Source: Isoetes taiwanensis
Taxonomy: Eukaryota > Streptophyta > Lycopodiopsida > Isoetales > Isoetaceae
NCBI GenBank assembly: GCA_021234155.1
Contig: JAJEKV010000038.1
Span: 5,758,926 to 5,822,925 of the forward strand
Direction of reading: 5' to 3'
Length of the DNA: 64,000 nucleotides
The position numbers were made by a program, and so were the translations under genes. How positions within the stretch are numbered: the first letter of the stretch is position 1; each line of letters starts with the position of its first letter. The notes below the pieces were generated by a model. That model had not been told where the DNA came from. It was given only the letters and a program-made list of their open reading frames with translations, and ran no database searches. Below are positions 61,447-64,000 of the stretch, piece by piece.

Positions 61447-62358
61447 GTGGAGGACTATACTATTTGGGAGACGCTGGGGCAAGGCACATTTTCAGTTGTG
61501 AAATTGACATTCGAGAAGAGGAATGGAAAATCTGTGGCAATCAAGGAGATCAATCGTGGAAAAAAAAATGGAGTGAAGGATCTGCAACAGGAAATCGAGG
61601 CACTCCGGAAGCTAAAACACCCAAATATTATCAGATTCATCAAGCTAATTCCTACCAGAACCCATCTCCACTCTGTCATGGAATATGCCGCCGGAGGTAA
61701 CCTGTCGGAAAAGGTGACCCAGAAAGGAAAACTGGAAGAACTGGTCGCCCGGAAGCTTTTCCAGCAGCTGATTTCCGCTGTGGAATATAGCCATAGCCAG
61801 AATGTCTATCACATGGACTTGAAGCCTCTCAACCTTGTCCTAGATGAAGAGGAAAACCTAAAAGTATATGATTTTGGAGCTGCCTATTTGGGAGAACGTT
61901 TTATCCTCACAACCACCCATTGTGGCACCCTTCATTATTTTGCCCCTGAAATTCTAGTCAAGCGCCCTTACGACCCCTCCGAGGTTGACATATGGTCTTG
62001 TGGTGTCATCTTTTTTATTCTCCTCGCCGGTTATCACCCTTTCCATGACCCTAAAGCTCGTATCAATAAGGAGAATCACACCTCTGCACGCTCCTTTGTA
62101 TCTTCGCTTCTTCAAGTTGCTACAATCGCTAATGCTGATTTTCGCTTTCCATCTTGGTTTAGCCCTGGCGCTTGCAAGCTACTCTCCAAGATCCTAGTCG
62201 TCGACCCCCTCGCTAGAATCACCATTCCTCAAATCCTCGAAGATGAATGGTTCAAATTTGATTGCTGTTCACCAAAACATACTGATGAGGAACAATGCAC
62301 CTCTCCTTGCAACTCTCCTATTTCTAATGTTGTTAACCTCTTATCCAAAGATAAGTAG
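61447..62358 (+). CDS. CIPK-like protein kinase, array copy 23, full kinase domain but GTG at the start position
   Basis: The only copy open over the whole catalytic domain (304 codons including TAG). Counting the start position as 1, it has the glycine loop GQGTFSVV (11-18), VAIK lysine K33, alpha-C Glu E49, HMD (122-124) with D124, K126 and N129, DFG (142-144), THCGT and APE (166-168), [13 protein letters not shown] and EDEWFK. These place it in the CIPK/SnRK3 Ser/Thr kinases, which act with calcineurin B-like calcium sensors in ion and stress signalling. Oddities: HRD is HMD, the activation segment lacks three residues found in sister copies (LGERF for LGDEDQRF), and the protein ends at SNVVNLLSKDK without the roughly 150-residue regulatory region of normal CIPKs. 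The codon that is ATG in most sisters is GTG here; the frame extends upstream to 61,405 and beyond to a TAA at 61,381-61,383 with no ATG. The next in-frame ATG is in VMEYAAGG, after the VAIK lysine. It is thus either a start-codon pseudogene or a misread base. Confidence 0.75.
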   Translation: MEDYTIWETLGQGTFSVVKLTFEKRNGKSVAIKEINRGKKNGVKDLQQEIEALRKLKHPNIIRFIKLIPTRTHLHSVMEYAAGGNLSEKVTQKGKLEELVARKLFQQLISAVEYSHSQNVYHMDLKPLNLVLDEEENLKVYDFGAAYLGERFILTTTHCGTLHYFAPEILVKRPYDPSEVDIWSCGVIFFILLAGYHPFHDPKARINKENHTSARSFVSSLLQVATIANADFRFPSWFSPGACKLLSKILVVDPLARITIPQILEDEWFKFDCCSPKHTDEEQCTSPCNSPISNVVNLLSKDK

Positions 62359-62640
62359 TTTATTTCCTTGCCTTTGGGGTTGCCCGATGGTGGTATGCAT
62401 CTAAATAGTAATGGCACACATACATGCTGCGATCTGTGCCGCTGCAACCAAGTAATTCTGCTTCATAGCAAATTCGACTACATCATGAACTGCCATGCCG
62501 AGAAGTACCACACATTTTAATAACACAGGATTGAAAAGGGAATCTTTTTAGAAAGGCCTTTTTCCAGCGACGTATAAGAGGGACAAGCAAAAGTTTTTGT
62601 CAACAAGAAGAAGAAGATCGGGTGGAGAAAAGACGGAAGT

Positions 62641-63722
62641 ATGGAGGACTATACTAATTGGGAGACGATGGGGCAAGGCACATTTTCAGTTGTGAAATTG
62701 GCATTCGAGAAGAGGAATGGAAAATCTGTGGCAATCAAGGAGATCAATCATGGCAAAAAAGTGCAAGAAGGATCTGCAACAGAAATCGAGGCACTCCTAA
62801 GCTAAAACACCCAAATATTATCGATTCATCAAGCTAATTCCTACCAAAACCCATCTCTACTCTGTCATGGAATATGCGGCGGAGGTAACCTCACATCGGA
62901 AAAGGTGACCCGAAAAGGAAAACCGAAGAACCGGTCGCCCCTAAGCTTTTCCAAAGAACTGATTTCATTTGTGGAATATAGCCATAGCCGAATGTCTACC
63001 ACATGGACTTGAAGCCTCTCAACCTTGTCCTAGATGAAGAGGAAAACCTAAAAGTGTGTGATTTTGGAGCTGCCTATTTGGGAGATGAAGACCAACGTTT
63101 TATCCTTACAACCACCCATTGTGGCACCCTTCATTATCTTGCCCCTGAAATTCTAGTCAAAGCGCCCTACGACCCCTCCAAGGTTGACATATGATCTTGT
63201 GGTGTCATCCTCTTTATTCTCCTCGCCGGTTATCACCCTTTCCATGATCCTAAAGCTCATATCAATGAGGAGAATCACACATCTCATGCTCCTTTGTATC
63301 TTCGCTTTCTTCAAGCTTCTTCAAGTTGCTACAATCGCTAATGCTGATTTTAGCTTTCCACCTTGGTTTAGCCCCGGTGCTTGCAAGCTACTCTCCAAGA
63401 TCCTAGTCGCCGACCCCTCGCTAGAATCACCATCCTCAAATCCTCGAAGATGAATGGTTCAACCTGCCCAATCTTGAAATATACCGATGAGGAACATTGC
63501 ATCTCTCCTTGCAACTCTCCTATTTCTAATGTTGTTAACCTCTTATCCAAAGATAAGCAGTTTATTTCCTTGCCTTTGGGGTTGCTCGATGGTGGTATGC
63601 ATCTAAATAGCAATGGCACACATACATGCTGCCGCACTGTCCGCCAAAACCAAGTAATTCTGCTTCATAGCAAATTCGACTACATCATGAACTGCCATGC
63701 CGAGAAGTACCACACATTTTAA
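62641..63722 (+). pseudogene. Kinase array copy 24, read-through tail form
   Basis: Starts with ATGGAGGACTATAC and carries GQGTFSVVKLAFEKR and VAIKEINHGKK, then shifts at gtgcaagaagg. [33 protein letters not shown] and [20 protein letters not shown] are continuous from 63,000 to 63,190. The DIW tryptophan is TGA at 63,192-63,194. The codon after SKDK is CAG and the frame continues through QFISLPLGLLDGG to AEKYHTF and TAA at 63,720-63,722, the clearest view of the long tail. Confidence 0.87.
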
Positions 63723-63846
63723 TAACACAGGGTTGGATTGAAAAGGGATTCTTTTTGGAAAGGCCATTTCCAGCGACGTATAAGAGGGACAAGCAAAAGT
63801 TTCTGTGAACAAGAAGAAGAAGATCGGGTGGAGAAAAGACGGAAGT

Positions 63847-64000
63847 ATGGAGGACTATACTATTTGGGAGACGCTGGGGCAAGGCACATTTTCAGTTGTG
63901 AAATTGGCATTCGAGAGGAGGAATGGAAAATCTGTGGCAATCAAGGAGATCAATCGTGGCAAAAAAAATGTAGTGAAGGATCTGCAACAGGAAATCGAGG
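63847..64000 (+). CDS. CIPK-like protein kinase, array copy 25, cut by the window end
   Basis: From ATG the frame is open to the last base: MEDYTIWETLGQGTFSVVKL, then AFERRNGKSVAIKEINRGKK and VVKDLQQEIE. Glycine loop, VAIK lysine and alpha-C glutamate are all present, with no break in the 51 visible codons. Whether the rest is intact cannot be seen. Of all units it starts best, having both a proper ATG and an undisturbed N-lobe. Confidence 0.7.
   Translation, partial: MEDYTIWETLGQGTFSVVKLAFERRNGKSVAIKEINRGKKNVVKDLQQEIE

Overview
The window looks like land-plant nuclear DNA: it is AT-rich and gene-poor, and it carries a decayed Ty1/copia LTR retrotransposon, a LINE relic and a plant-type Helitron. 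Its dominant content is a long head-to-tail array of kinase sequences of the plant CIPK/SnRK3 family. I cannot fix the species or clade. No bacterial operon, CRISPR array, rRNA or tRNA was seen.

Left half (1-33,960). Most of this is intergenic sequence with relics. In order: a TAGAA-type microsatellite (1,753-1,800); three tandem units of about 175-183 bp (2,735-3,245); a minus-strand LINE fragment with a reverse-transcriptase zinc-binding domain (about 4,060-4,670); a minus-strand, intron-containing but frame-broken copy of eukaryotic tyrosyl-tRNA synthetase (6,726 to about 10,890); a plus-strand retroelement zinc-knuckle relic (about 14,300-14,620); and a complete but decayed copia element on the minus strand (16,997 to about 22,346) with both LTRs, a primer-binding site, gag knuckles, integrase, reverse transcriptase, RNase H and a polypurine tract. 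From 22,350 to 33,960 I see only short repeats and unrecognised small ORFs.

Right half (about 33,960-64,000). At least 25 direct copies of a kinase unit of about 1.2 kb, all on the plus strand, run off the right edge. The unit is intronless. Its inferred ancestral reading frame is a CIPK-like catalytic domain (about 290 codons) plus a tail of about 70 codons, leaving only about 125 bp between one stop and the next start. All legible copies have HMD instead of HRD in the catalytic loop. The CIPK regulatory region is reduced to a NAF-like remnant and a tail containing FISL, which many copies cut off with TAG. Nearly every copy is broken. One copy (61,447-62,358) is open through the whole kinase domain, but its start codon is GTG rather than ATG. 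Four internal deletion junctions show recombination within the array.

Copy 17 is split by a 3,281-bp element (52,636-55,916) with textbook Helitron ends: 5' TC, a 3' stem-loop followed 10 nt later by CTAG, and insertion between host A and T. The neighbouring copies serve as empty-site controls.

Caution: differences between copies, and between the two LTRs, cluster at CNG-rich tracts with recurring substitutions such as GCTG to CTTTG, while AT-rich stretches stay nearly identical. This pattern suggests systematic base-calling error at methylated cytosines in a long-read assembly, so many frameshifts may not be real.
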